9,556 nucleotides of DNA, from assembly GCA_020047885.1 (NCBI GenBank), contig JAIFNF010000086.1, positions 1-9,556 on the forward strand, read 5' to 3'. Numbering within the stretch: the first letter of the stretch is position 1; every line of letters begins with the position of its first letter. The notes under the pieces are model-generated. The model saw nothing but the letters and a program-made list of their open reading frames with translations, was not told where the DNA came from and ran no database searches. Both the position numbers and the translations under genes were made by a program. This document shows positions 1 through 9,340 of this stretch, in pieces. Source of the stretch: Gammaproteobacteria bacterium. Its GTDB lineage: Bacteria > Pseudomonadota > Gammaproteobacteria > Competibacterales > Competibacteraceae.

Positions 1-540
1 ACTTATCGCTTGGCTGATTCGCTTCCCCGCATGGTATTGGCACAAATGCAGGCAGAGCTAAAAACATCAGTGGATGATGAGAAGAGTAAGGCTGAACTGC
101 GCCAACGGATTGAAACTTATCTTGACGCTGGTCATGGTTCTTGCGTACTCCAAACGCCAGAAGTTGCGGCGTGTATAGTGGATACATGGCGCCGCTTTGA
201 CGGAGAGCGGTACCGTCTACTGGAGTGGGTCGTTATGCCTAATCATTGCCATGTATTGATTGAGCCGTTTGAGGGCGCTCCTCTCGGACAGATTGTGCTG
301 TCATGGAAGAACTATACGGCGCGGTTTATTAATAAATACAAGGACCGAACTGGGGCGCAACATTCCCAAGAAAAGTCTCAAGTGTGGCAGCGAGACTACT
401 GGGATCGCTTTATACGTAATAACCGTCACTTTGAGGCGACAAAAAACTATATCGTCACGAATCCAGTCAAGGCCGGGTTGGTAGCCAAACCCGATGATTG
501 GCCTTGGAGTAGCGCAGGGGCGATGTTTGAAGATTCATAG
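1..540 (+). CDS. REP-associated tyrosine transposase (RAYT, Y1/IS200-like), 5' partial
   Basis: This is a single-domain HUH-type transposase of the Y1/RAYT family, which act on palindromic REP sequences through a tyrosine nucleophile. Counting from a TTG at base 10, the HUH pair is H79/H81 in VVMPNHCHVLIEP. The likely catalytic tyrosine is Y147 in NYIVTNPVKAGLV, followed by the family's usual DDWPWSSA ending. The reading frame is open to the left edge, and the residues before the TTG (TYRLADSLP) fit the conserved N-terminal strand of the family. The real start therefore probably lies upstream of the window, and TTG at 10 is not the start. Base composition is visibly more AT-rich than zipA/ligA next door, consistent with later acquisition. 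No REP palindrome is obvious in the 3' flank. Family assignment is firm; whether it is active is unknown. Confidence 0.9.
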   Translation, partial: TYRLADSLPRMVLAQMQAELKTSVDDEKSKAELRQRIETYLDAGHGSCVLQTPEVAACIVDTWRRFDGERYRLLEWVVMPNHCHVLIEPFEGAPLGQIVLSWKNYTARFINKYKDRTGAQHSQEKSQVWQRDYWDRFIRNNRHFEATKNYIVTNPVKAGLVAKPDDWPWSSAGAMFEDS

Positions 541-589
541 GACAAGGGGAGAGTGCTGACATGAAGACCCCTTTCGGGAGCAGCGAATC

Positions 590-766
590 GTGAAATCTAC
601 CACTTGCTCAAGAACTGAAGTGCGGGTGACTATCGAGAAACTGTTGGATCAGGGCTTACCAAGAGTCTATACACCGGAACTGTTTGAGGAAAAGACCGTT
701 GCCGTATTCCAGCACGTCTATGACGCCTACTATGGCGCAGAACGCAGTGTGTATGCAGCGGCATAA
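590..766 (+). pseudogene. Remnant of type I restriction HsdR C-terminus (or small ORF of 58 codons)
   Basis: The frame ending at the TAA at 764-766 is open back to a TGA at 557-559. From about base 617 it reads EVRVTIEKLLDQGLPRVYTP, then ELFEEKTVAVFQHVYDAYYG and ends ERSVYAAA. From memory this resembles the extreme C-terminal tail of type I restriction endonuclease R subunits, where a 'LP..YTPELF..K...VF.HVY..YYG...VYA' pattern ends proteins of roughly 1000 residues. Nothing of the helicase or nuclease domains is present, and no hsdM or hsdS is seen. A GTG at 590 preceded by CGGGAG (575-580) could start a 58-residue product, so an expressed small protein cannot be excluded. The simpler reading is a decayed restriction gene left beside the transposase. 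The identification needs a database search. Confidence 0.5.
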
Positions 767-778
767 CTTGAGTTATGC

Positions 779-805
779 TTGACAATCTTGGCACAAACCT
801 ACGGT
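779..805 (+). promoter_or_regulatory. Weak candidate promoter for zipA-ligA
   Basis: A perfect TTGACA lies at 779-784, and TACGGT at 800-805 is a poor -10 after a short 15-bp spacer. It sits just after the HsdR-like remnant and 10 bp before the zipA ATG. The -35 is exact, but the spacing and -10 are not, so this is only a candidate. Confidence 0.2.
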
Positions 806-815
806 TTTTTGACTC

Positions 816-3783
<2,968 letters not shown>

Positions 3784-3805
3784 ACGTTCTACCTCTCGCT
3801 GCTGA

Positions 3806-4786
3806 CTATTTCTTCTCTTCCTTGGCGGCAGCGGCGGGCTTCGCGGCTTCCGGGGCGGGAGCGGCGGGCTTGGCTTCGCTCACCTTGATTTCCGTAACCT
3901 CGATTTTGGCACCGGATTTCAGCTTTTCGAGATAGTCGTTGACCATCTTGCTTTGCAACATCTGCTGGATTTGCGGCTTCAGCTCATCCAGGGATGGCGG
4001 GGTCGCATCGCGGGTATCTTCCAGCAGGATGACGTGCCAGCCGAACGGCGTCTTCACCGGTGCTTCGCTGAATTTGCCCTTTTCCAGCTTGGCGACGGCT
4101 TCCGCGAACGGCGGGACCATCATGCTGGGCGAGAACCAACCCAAGTCGCCACCATTGGCGGCGGAACTGTCGCTGGACTTTTCTTTGGCCAATGCAGCGA
4201 ATTTGCTGCTGTCCTTCTTCAGTTCAGCGATGACTTCCTTGGCCTTGTCCTCGGAATCCACCAGGATATGAGCCGCCTTATATTCTTTACCTTTCATCGC
4301 GGCAACGGCGGTTTCGTATTCCTTCTTGATCGCCTCCTCGCTGGGAGCGAGGGCGCTCATCGCCCGCCGCACGACGGTGCTGGCCAGCAGGTTACGCTGA
4401 ACCATCGCCAACTGCTGCTTGATCTCGGGATCATCGACCAGTTTTTGCTTGTTGGCTTCCTGCACCAGCAGTTCTTCAATGACCAACTGATCCACCAGCG
4501 CCTTGCTGGCTTCAGGGGTATCGGTCTTGACTCGGCCGCCCATTCGTTGCGCCACTTGATCGAAGGTCACCTTGGAAATCGGTGTTCCATTGACGACAGC
4601 AACCGGATCAGGGATCGTGAACGTGGGGGCCGGAGCCGCAACGGGCTTGGCCGGAACCGTTGTAGGCGCAGCCGGGGCTGGAGCCGCCTCTGGTTTCTTG
4701 TCATCAGCGGCGATAGCGGTCGTCGATAGCAGCAGGGCCGAGGACAGCGCCAGCAGTGGAAGTGTCATTTTGTTGGTTTTGCTCAT
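3806..4786 (-). CDS. Periplasmic parvulin-type peptidylprolyl isomerase (PpiC/SurA/PrsA-like)
   Basis: This is a rotamase-type foldase that assists folding of exported proteins, probably in the periplasm. I start it at ATG 4786, giving 326 residues and a clean signal peptide: basic MSKTNKMTLP, a hydrophobic core (LLALSSALLL) and cleavage near AIA-A at about 26. An upstream in-frame ATG at 4837 would overlap the end of bolA and bury the signal. After a Pro/Ala linker (31-57) comes a SurA-N-like helical region (about 60-160, VAVVNGTPISKVTFDQV). The parvulin domain (about 168-258) contains AAHILV (H173), GGDLGWF and FGWHVILLED (H251). The tail (302-326) is Ala/Pro/Lys-rich low complexity. It is the last gene of the yciB-yciI-bolA operon, 40 bp after bolA. 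The exact paralogue name is uncertain. Confidence 0.9.
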   Translation of the reverse strand: MSKTNKMTLPLLALSSALLLSTTAIAADDKKPEAAPAPAAPTTVPAKPVAAPAPTFTIPDPVAVVNGTPISKVTFDQVAQRMGGRVKTDTPEASKALVDQLVIEELLVQEANKQKLVDDPEIKQQLAMVQRNLLASTVVRRAMSALAPSEEAIKKEYETAVAAMKGKEYKAAHILVDSEDKAKEVIAELKKDSSKFAALAKEKSSDSSAANGGDLGWFSPSMMVPPFAEAVAKLEKGKFSEAPVKTPFGWHVILLEDTRDATPPSLDELKPQIQQMLQSKMVNDYLEKLKSGAKIEVTEIKVSEAKPAAPAPEAAKPAAAAKEEKK

Positions 4787-4826
4787 GTTTCGTGGTTTCC
4801 AGAAGGTAGGCCAGTGGCCAAAAAGG

Positions 4827-5096
4827 TTAGGCTTCATCAGGGGTTTTTGCCTTGCTAATGCTCAAGGCATGAATCTCCCGGTGCATCAGATCAGCCAGCG
4901 CTGCATGGATCAGGCGATGGCGCTGAATCAGGGTTTTGCCCACGAAGGCGGCAGACACGATGCAGACGGTGAAATGACCGCCATCTTTCGCTCCGGCATG
5001 TCCGGCGTGGGCGGGACTATCGTCAATGATCTCCAGTGCAACCGGAGCCAGTGCGCTCCGTAACCGTTCCTCAATCAGGGTGGCTCGGTCAGTCAT
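4827..5096 (-). CDS. BolA family protein
   Basis: This is a small cytosolic protein of the BolA/IbaG family. Members partner with monothiol glutaredoxins around Fe-S clusters and influence iron handling and cell morphology. The 89-residue product matches family length, with the alpha-beta-beta-alpha-beta pattern: [13 protein letters not shown] helix, [35 protein letters not shown], then [14 protein letters not shown]. The conserved C-terminal histidine of the HALSI stretch is present, as expected for ligand binding. The ATG at 5094-5096 overlaps the yciI stop as ATGA, implying translational coupling. It is called BolA-like because family membership is clear but assignment to bolA proper versus the other subfamily is not made from sequence alone. 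Confidence 0.93.
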   Translation of the reverse strand: MTDRATLIEERLRSALAPVALEIIDDSPAHAGHAGAKDGGHFTVCIVSAAFVGKTLIQRHRLIHAALADLMHREIHALSISKAKTPDEA

Positions 5097-5395
5097 GCCG
5101 GCAACACCTTGCGGAACGGGTACACTTCGACCGTGGTATATACGCCAGCAGCGACGTAGGGATCGGCATCCGCCCAGGTGCGGGCGTCTTCGAGTGAGGA
5201 AAATTCGACGACCAGCAGACTGCCCTGGAAACCGGCGGGACCGGGATCGGGACTGTCGATGGCAGGTAACGGTCCGGCCAGAATGAGGCGTCCTTCAGCC
5301 AGCAAGGCATTCAGACGTTCCAGATGTGCCGAGCGAACCGCCAGGCGCTGCTCCAGGCTGTTGGGCGCGTCGCGACCCAGAATAACGTACAGCAC
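5093..5395 (-). CDS. yciI: YciI family protein
   Basis: This is a 100-residue YciI-like protein with a dimeric alpha-beta (ferredoxin-like) fold. The physiological reaction of the family is not well established, though a histidine-centred putative active site is known in solved structures. Visible family marks are the N-terminal strand [14 protein letters not shown]21/H24 in [21 protein letters not shown] (35-47), the central strand GSLLVVEF, and [13 protein letters not shown] (74-86) leading to a final VEVYPF strand. Only 3 bp separate it from yciB upstream, and its stop overlaps bolA, so it sits inside a compact operon. Function beyond family membership should not be assumed. Confidence 0.92.
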   Translation of the reverse strand: MLYVILGRDAPNSLEQRLAVRSAHLERLNALLAEGRLILAGPLPAIDSPDPGPAGFQGSLLVVEFSSLEDARTWADADPYVAAGVYTTVEVYPFRKVLPA

Positions 5396-5398
5396 GAT

Positions 5399-5950
5399 TC
5401 AGGACTCCTTGGACGGGGTATCATCGAGTTTAAGATAGCGGCTCATGTAGGCCGCCTGCGCCAGGATGAAGACCAGCGTCAAACCCAGCATGCCGAACAG
5501 CTTGAAGTTGACCCAGGTATTTTCGTCAAAGGTGAAGGCGACATACAGATTGACCACGCCCATAGCGAAAAAGAAGACCGCCCAGGCAAATGTCAGCTTG
5601 ACCCAGACCGGTGCGGGAAGTTCCAACTGTTCGCCCATCATCCGTTCCAGCAGGGTCTTCTGACCGATAAAATAGCTGCCCACAAACGCGACAGCGAATA
5701 ACCAGTTCACGACGGTGGGCTTCCATTTGACGAACATGGGGTCTTGCAGCAACAGGGTCGCGCCGCCCAGCACCAGTACCAGCCCGGCGGTGAACAGCGG
5801 CAATTTCTCAATCCGACGCTGCCGAATCCAGATCCAGCCGGTCTGCGCCAGGGTGATCACGATCAACACCCCCGTAGCAACATAAATGTCCGCCATCTTA
5901 TAGGCGATGAAAAACAACAGGATAGGCAGGAAGTCAAACAGCAATTTCAT
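5399..5950 (-). CDS. yciB: Inner-membrane septation protein YciB (IspZ family)
   Basis: This is a polytopic inner-membrane protein of the YciB/IspZ family, linked to cell-envelope integrity and septation in enteric bacteria. The 183-residue length matches the family (E. coli 179). It begins with the characteristic MKLLFDFLPILLFFIAYKM, and the conserved PMFVKWKPTVVNWLF loop follows the third hydrophobic segment. Hydrophobic segments lie at about 5-18, 22-42, 51-69, 80-97, 116-139 and 149-168, and the C-terminus is short and charged. It is the first gene of the minus-strand operon, followed after 3 bp by yciI. It is divergent from yciO with 139 bp between start codons, a pairing that puts both under the same intergenic control region. 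Confidence 0.95.
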   Translation of the reverse strand: MKLLFDFLPILLFFIAYKMADIYVATGVLIVITLAQTGWIWIRQRRIEKLPLFTAGLVLVLGGATLLLQDPMFVKWKPTVVNWLFAVAFVGSYFIGQKTLLERMMGEQLELPAPVWVKLTFAWAVFFFAMGVVNLYVAFTFDENTWVNFKLFGMLGLTLVFILAQAAYMSRYLKLDDTPSKES

Positions 5951-6014
5951 GTAGCGATCACGGATTCCATGGAAAGTGGGCAGACGTGCGGAATTCGGGC
6001 AACTTCACCGGGCT

Positions 6015-6043
6015 ATCTTGACCAAACCGCGCCGGACTGGCAA
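6015..6043 (-). promoter_or_regulatory. Candidate promoter of the yciB operon
   Basis: On the minus strand a TTGCCA (complement of 6038-6043) is followed after exactly 17 bp by CAAGAT (complement of 6015-6020). The -35 matches consensus at 5 of 6 positions and the -10 at only 3 of 6. A transcript would start near 6008 and leave a leader of about 58 nt before yciB. It is inferred from motif and position only. Confidence 0.25.
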
Positions 6044-6050
6044 GTTGCCA
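6038..6050. promoter_or_regulatory. Perfect palindrome in the yciB/yciO divergent region, possible operator
   Basis: TGGCAAGTTGCCA is a perfect 6-1-6 inverted repeat. Each half contains TTGCCA reading outward on its own strand, so the element could provide the -35 hexamer of both divergent promoters and could also be bound by a dimeric regulator. No second copy of it was noticed elsewhere in the window. Confidence 0.35.
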
Positions 6051-6073
6051 CTCCGCAAGAGTGTTCGTAAAAC
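6045..6073 (+). promoter_or_regulatory. Candidate promoter of yciO
   Basis: TTGCCA (6045-6050, 5/6 to the sigma-70 -35) is followed after a 17-bp spacer by TAAAAC (6068-6073, 4/6 to the -10). Transcription would begin near 6080, about 10 nt before the yciO ATG, so the leader would be very short. Confidence 0.35.
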
Positions 6074-6089
6074 GGGAATAGTACAGGCC

Positions 6090-6710
6090 ATGAGCCGTCT
6101 TTTACAAATCCATCCTGCCAACCCGCAGCCGCGTCTGATCGCGCAAGCGGTTGAGCGGCTGCGCGCAGGCGAGGTGATCGTTTATCCCACCGACTCCAGC
6201 TATGCGCTGGGCTGTCAGTTGGGCGATAAAACGGCAGCGGAGCGTATCCGCCACATTCGCCAGACAGATCGCCACCACAACTTTACCTTGGTGTGCCGTG
6301 ATCTCTCGGAAATTGCCACCTACGCCAAGGTGGACAACTCCCGTTATCGGCTGCTCAAGGCCGCTACGCCGGGACCGTTCACCTTCATTCTACCGGCGAC
6401 GCATGAAGTGCCGCGCCGCTTGCAGCATCCCCGCCGCAAGAGCATCGGCATCCGGGTGCCGGACAATGCCATCGTCAGCGCCCTGCTGACCGCGCTAGGC
6501 GAGCCGATCATGAGCTGCACGCTGCTTCTGCCCGGCGATGAATGGCCGTTATCCGAGGTCGAAGAGATCGAGGAGCGGTTGTGCAATGAAGTGGATTTAA
6601 TCATCGATGGCGGTTCCGGCCAGCACGAACCGACCACGGTGATTGACTTGACCGGCGATGCACCGCAACTGCTCCGTCAGGGGCTGGGCGACGCCGAACC
6701 ATTCCTCTGA
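6090..6710 (+). CDS. yciO: YciO family protein (Sua5/YciO/YrdC, TsaC paralogue)
   Basis: The protein belongs to the Sua5/YciO/YrdC fold, whose TsaC/Sua5 members make threonylcarbamoyl-AMP for the tRNA t6A modification. YciO is the paralogue, and its own cellular role is less settled. The 206-residue product equals E. coli YciO in length and matches it throughout from memory. It begins MSRLLQIHPANPQPRLIAQA, followed by GEVIVYPTDSSYALGC, HNFTLVCRDLSE, TPGPFTFILPATHEVPRRL and RKSIGIRVP, and ends with PTTVIDLTGDAPQLLRQGLG. The frame is open back to 5976, but ATG 6090 is chosen because it reproduces the family N-terminus. No strong Shine-Dalgarno is visible (GGGA at 6074-6077 is 12 nt away). It is followed 34 bp later by the site-2 protease gene. 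Confidence 0.93.
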   Translation: MSRLLQIHPANPQPRLIAQAVERLRAGEVIVYPTDSSYALGCQLGDKTAAERIRHIRQTDRHHNFTLVCRDLSEIATYAKVDNSRYRLLKAATPGPFTFILPATHEVPRRLQHPRRKSIGIRVPDNAIVSALLTALGEPIMSCTLLLPGDEWPLSEVEEIEERLCNEVDLIIDGGSGQHEPTTVIDLTGDAPQLLRQGLGDAEPFL

Positions 6711-6732
6711 ACCCCGAACCCCGCCAACCGGC

Positions 6733-6738
6733 TATAAT
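6733..6738 (+). promoter_or_regulatory. TATAAT box directly before the site-2 protease start codon
   Basis: This is an exact TATAAT ending 6 nt before the ATG at 6745, so transcription would be expected to begin at or next to the start codon. No recognisable -35 lies 16-18 bp upstream (6709-6716 is AACCCC-like), and no Shine-Dalgarno sequence fits between box and ATG. Confidence 0.4.
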
Positions 6739-6744
6739 TCTCCC

Positions 6745-7395
6745 ATGCAAGAACTCGATACGATTCAACTTCTCATCGTGCTGGCACCGCCCCTGTTGCT
6801 GGCGATCACCCTGCACGAAGTCGCCCATGGCTGGATGGCGCTGCGCTGCGGCGATCCCACCGCTAAATCCCTGGGTCGGCTCAGCCTGAATCCATTCCGA
6901 CACATCGACCCTGTCGGTACCGTGTTAGTCCCGGCATTGCTGGCGATAGTCGGCGGCTTCATCTTCGGCTGGGCCAAGCCGGTGCCGGTCAATTACCATC
7001 GCCTGCGCCAACCCAAACGGGACATGGCGTTAGTGGCGCTGGCGGGACCGGGCGCTAACCTGATCATGGCGCTGGGTTGGGGACTGGTGATGGTCATTGG
7101 CTATCACCTGCAAACAAGTATGGCCTGGGTGGGCGAGCCGCTGTCATTGATGGGTAACTATGGCGTCCATATCAACGTCATGCTGGGCGTCCTCAATCTC
7201 CTCCCGATTCCGCCGCTGGACGGTTCACGGGTGCTGGCCGGCGTATTGCCTAACCGTGTGGGCGAAACCATGGCGAAGATCGAGCCTTATGGTCTGATCA
7301 TCCTAGTGGCGCTGATGGCGCTGGGGCTGTTCAATGTGCTGATGCCGGTGGTCAACAGTATCCGGCATTTCATTGTGACCCTGTTTTTCTTCTAA
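6745..7395 (+). CDS. Site-2 protease family (M50) membrane metalloprotease
   Basis: This is an integral-membrane zinc metalloprotease-like protein of the compact M50 site-2 protease family; its substrate is unknown. The 216-residue product has the zinc motif HEVAHG (H24, E25, H28) in the first membrane segment and the glycine-rich LAGPGANLIMAL (99-110). The second metal motif is NLLPIPPLDGSR (151-162), with D159 as the third ligand. Further hydrophobic segments lie at about 58-76, 96-120, 143-158 and 184-204. There is no PDZ domain, unlike RseP. An in-frame frame opens at 6658, but those residues overlap yciO and lack family character, so ATG 6745 is preferred. It lies between yciO and trpS, which starts 25 bp downstream, a conserved arrangement in many Gammaproteobacteria. 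Confidence 0.92.
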   Translation: MQELDTIQLLIVLAPPLLLAITLHEVAHGWMALRCGDPTAKSLGRLSLNPFRHIDPVGTVLVPALLAIVGGFIFGWAKPVPVNYHRLRQPKRDMALVALAGPGANLIMALGWGLVMVIGYHLQTSMAWVGEPLSLMGNYGVHINVMLGVLNLLPIPPLDGSRVLAGVLPNRVGETMAKIEPYGLIILVALMALGLFNVLMPVVNSIRHFIVTLFFF

Positions 7396-7420
7396 TCCCG
7401 AACCTGAAAGTCCCCAGTCA

Positions 7421-8431
7421 ATGATGGAAATTACTCTCACCGGCATCACCACGACCGGCGCTCCGCATCTGGGCAATTACGTCGGTGCGATTCAGCCCGC
7501 CATTGAAGCCAGTCGCCGCAAGGATGTGCAATCCTTCTATTTCCTGGCCGACTATCACGCCCTGGTCAAATGCCAGGACCCGGCGCTGGTGCATCGTTCC
7601 CGGTTGGAAGTCGCCGCGACCTGGCTGGCGCTGGGGCTGGATGTCGAGAACGTCATCTTCTACGCCCAGACCGACATTCCGGAAATTCTGGAATTGACTT
7701 GGATGCTCACCTGCGTGACCGCCAAGGGGTTGATGAATCGTGCCCACGCCTACAAGGCGGCAGTGGCTGAGAATATCGCCGATCCCGACAAAGACCCGGA
7801 CAAGGGCGTCACCATGGGACTGTTCAGTTACCCGATCCTCATGGCGGCGGATATTCTGATGTTCAAGGCCAATAAGGTACCGGTGGGCAAGGATCAGATT
7901 CAACATCTGGAGATGGCCCGCGACATTGCCGCCCGGTTTAATTACCTGTACGGCGACCATTTCCCGCTGCCCGAGGCGGTGGTGGATGAAAAAACTGCGG
8001 TGCTGGTCGGGCTGGATGGCCGCAAGATGAGCAAGAGTTACGGCAATACCATCCCATTGTTTGAACCGGAAAAGGCGCTGCGTAAACTGATTATGCGGAT
8101 CAAGACCAACTCGCTGCCGCCGGAAGCGCCCAAGGACCCGGAGAGCTGTGTCCTGTTCCAGATTTACCAGGCCTTTGCTACCGTGGAGGAAGCTGCCGCT
8201 TTGCGAGAACGTTATGCCCAGGGCATCGGCTGGGGCGAGATGAAGCAGATGCTGTTTGAGTATCTCAACGTCCGGCTGAGCGAACCCCGAACACACTATC
8301 ATGAGTTGCTGAAAGCGCCGGATCATATCGAGCACATTCTCAAACACGGTGCCGTCCGGGCGCGGGAATACAGCATACCGTTCCTGCAGGAATTGCGGCG
8401 GGCGGTGGGCATTCGGCCACTCAGTCTGTAG
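7421..8431 (+). CDS. trpS: Tryptophan--tRNA ligase
   Basis: This is a class I aminoacyl-tRNA synthetase that charges tRNA-Trp with tryptophan in the cytosol. The 336-residue length matches bacterial TrpRS. The HIGH-type signature is seen as APHLGNYVGAI (14-24) and the KMSKS loop as GRKMSKSYGN (200-209). The tryptophan/ATP pocket regions SFYFLADYHAL (38-48) and SYPILMAADILMF (136-148), followed by VPVGKDQIQHLEMARDIA (153-170), are intact. Two ATGs in tandem (7421 and 7424) could start it; only a weak AAAG at 7407-7410 precedes them. In relatives scpA and scpB usually follow trpS, whereas here an Rpn-type gene intervenes. Confidence 0.97.
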   Translation: MMEITLTGITTTGAPHLGNYVGAIQPAIEASRRKDVQSFYFLADYHALVKCQDPALVHRSRLEVAATWLALGLDVENVIFYAQTDIPEILELTWMLTCVTAKGLMNRAHAYKAAVAENIADPDKDPDKGVTMGLFSYPILMAADILMFKANKVPVGKDQIQHLEMARDIAARFNYLYGDHFPLPEAVVDEKTAVLVGLDGRKMSKSYGNTIPLFEPEKALRKLIMRIKTNSLPPEAPKDPESCVLFQIYQAFATVEEAAALRERYAQGIGWGEMKQMLFEYLNVRLSEPRTHYHELLKAPDHIEHILKHGAVRAREYSIPFLQELRRAVGIRPLSL

Positions 8432-8477
8432 CGTCCGACAACGCCTCATTGATATTGAAAATCAGGATGTTAAGGTT

Positions 8478-9338
8478 ATGCGCTATGTAAATCCGTTGAC
8501 TGATTTCGGCTTCAAGAAAATTTTTACCGAGTTGCCGGGTCAATCATTACTGATCAACCTGCTTAATGACGTATTGGCGTTCCCGGAGCCGATCACAACG
8601 GTGCGGTTGCAAAATCTGGAGCAATTGCCGGATACGCTAGCGCAGCGCCGCATGGTCTATGACCTGTTGTGTGAAGATCAGAAGAACCGCACCACACTGG
8701 TGGAGGTGCAATGGGCGAGTCAAACCTATTTGAAGGATCGGGCGCTGTTTTACGCCAGCCATTTGTTGCGCCGACAGGGGCAGGCCGGCACCGACTGGAA
8801 CTATCGGTTACAGCCGGTGTATGTCATAGCGATTCTGAATCATACGTTGATCAAGACAGCGATCCAGCGGGTGACACTCAAGGACGAAGCGAACAAAGTC
8901 TTCTATGACAAGTTCGGGCTGGTGTTCGTCGAACTGCCGTCTTTTACCAAGTCGATTGATCAACTGGAGACCCATCTGGATCAATGGTTGTATTTTCTTA
9001 AACATGCCGGGGAGTTAGAGTCCATGCCAACCGTATTCAAAGACGATGTGATTGAACGCGCCTTCACGATGGCCGAACTTTATGCGCTGAGTGATGAGGA
9101 TCGGCGGCGCTATCAGAATGAACTGAAGCATTACCGGGACGAGCTGAATATGCTGGATACCGCTCACGAGACCGGAGTCAACGAAGGTATCGAGAAAGGT
9201 ATCGAGAAAGGCATCGAGAAAGGCATCGAGAAAGGCATCGAACTGGGACGTCTGGAAGGCTTGCGGCAGGCGGTGGATCGCCTGGTCGCTTCAGGAATTC
9301 CAGCCGAGCAGGCCAAGCGCTTGGTTGGATTGGAATAA
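8478..9338 (+). CDS. Rpn family recombination-promoting nuclease/putative transposase (PD-(D/E)XK)
   Basis: The protein belongs to the Rpn/PDDEXK-transposase group, whose characterised E. coli members (RpnA-E) are DNA nucleases that stimulate RecA-independent recombination. The 286-residue product opens with the family signature MRYVNPLTDFGFKKIFTE. A PD-(D/E)XK core follows with D62 (MVYDLLCED) and E76-x-Q78 (TTLVEVQWA), then SHLLRRQ and WNYRLQPVYVIAIL. The C-terminal part is a charged helix (about 200-228), then repeated GIEK units (about 237-256) and a closing helix ending SGIPAEQAKRLVGLE. The frame extends upstream into trpS, but ATG 8478 with AGGA at 8464-8467 gives the family N-terminus. 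It looks intact and slightly more AT-rich than trpS. It sits as an extra gene between trpS and scpA. Confidence 0.9.
   Translation: MRYVNPLTDFGFKKIFTELPGQSLLINLLNDVLAFPEPITTVRLQNLEQLPDTLAQRRMVYDLLCEDQKNRTTLVEVQWASQTYLKDRALFYASHLLRRQGQAGTDWNYRLQPVYVIAILNHTLIKTAIQRVTLKDEANKVFYDKFGLVFVELPSFTKSIDQLETHLDQWLYFLKHAGELESMPTVFKDDVIERAFTMAELYALSDEDRRRYQNELKHYRDELNMLDTAHETGVNEGIEKGIEKGIEKGIEKGIELGRLEGLRQAVDRLVASGIPAEQAKRLVGLE
9186..9245 (+). repeat. In-frame 12-bp tandem repeats encoding Gly-Ile-Glu-Lys
   Basis: There are five 12-bp units in a row: GGTATCGAGAAA twice, GGCATCGAGAAA twice, and a last unit that diverges to GGCATCGAACTG. The unit length is a multiple of three, so gain or loss by slippage would lengthen or shorten the protein by four residues without shifting the frame. 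Confidence 0.95.
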
Positions 9339-9340
9339 AC

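Noticed and set aside
541..600. REP-like palindrome next to the RAYT gene
   Set aside because: Only a 3-bp CCC/GGG stem around TTTC (567-577) is seen, with no GTAG-type tetranucleotide or longer imperfect palindrome, so no REP element can be supported inside the window.
788..805. Possible sigma-54 element (TTGGCAC) upstream of zipA
   Set aside because: The -12 GC dinucleotide is not at the required spacing from the GG; the sequence there is CGGTTT.
3953..4729. A 258-codon plus-strand open frame antisense to the peptidylprolyl isomerase gene
   Set aside because: The sense product has a signal peptide and an intact parvulin domain, whereas the antisense translation is compositionally odd and featureless.
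4809..4819. Small inverted repeat GGCC-AGT-GGCC between bolA and the isomerase gene
   Set aside because: A 4-bp stem with a 3-nt loop is too small to support a terminator or operator claim in GC-rich DNA.
4787..4837. A longer N-terminus for the isomerase starting at 4837
   Set aside because: It would overlap the 3' end of bolA and add 17 residues before a signal peptide that is complete from ATG 4786.
5976..6089. A longer YciO start at 5976
   Set aside because: The extra 38 residues are arginine-rich and unlike the family. ATG 6090 gives the family length of 206 and the conserved start, and the region holds promoter-like elements.
7418..8449. A 343-codon open frame on the minus strand antisense to trpS
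   Set aside because: It mirrors trpS almost exactly in extent, its translation is rich in His/Gln/Arg with no recognisable motif, and trpS is unambiguous. This is the usual by-product of GC-rich codon bias.
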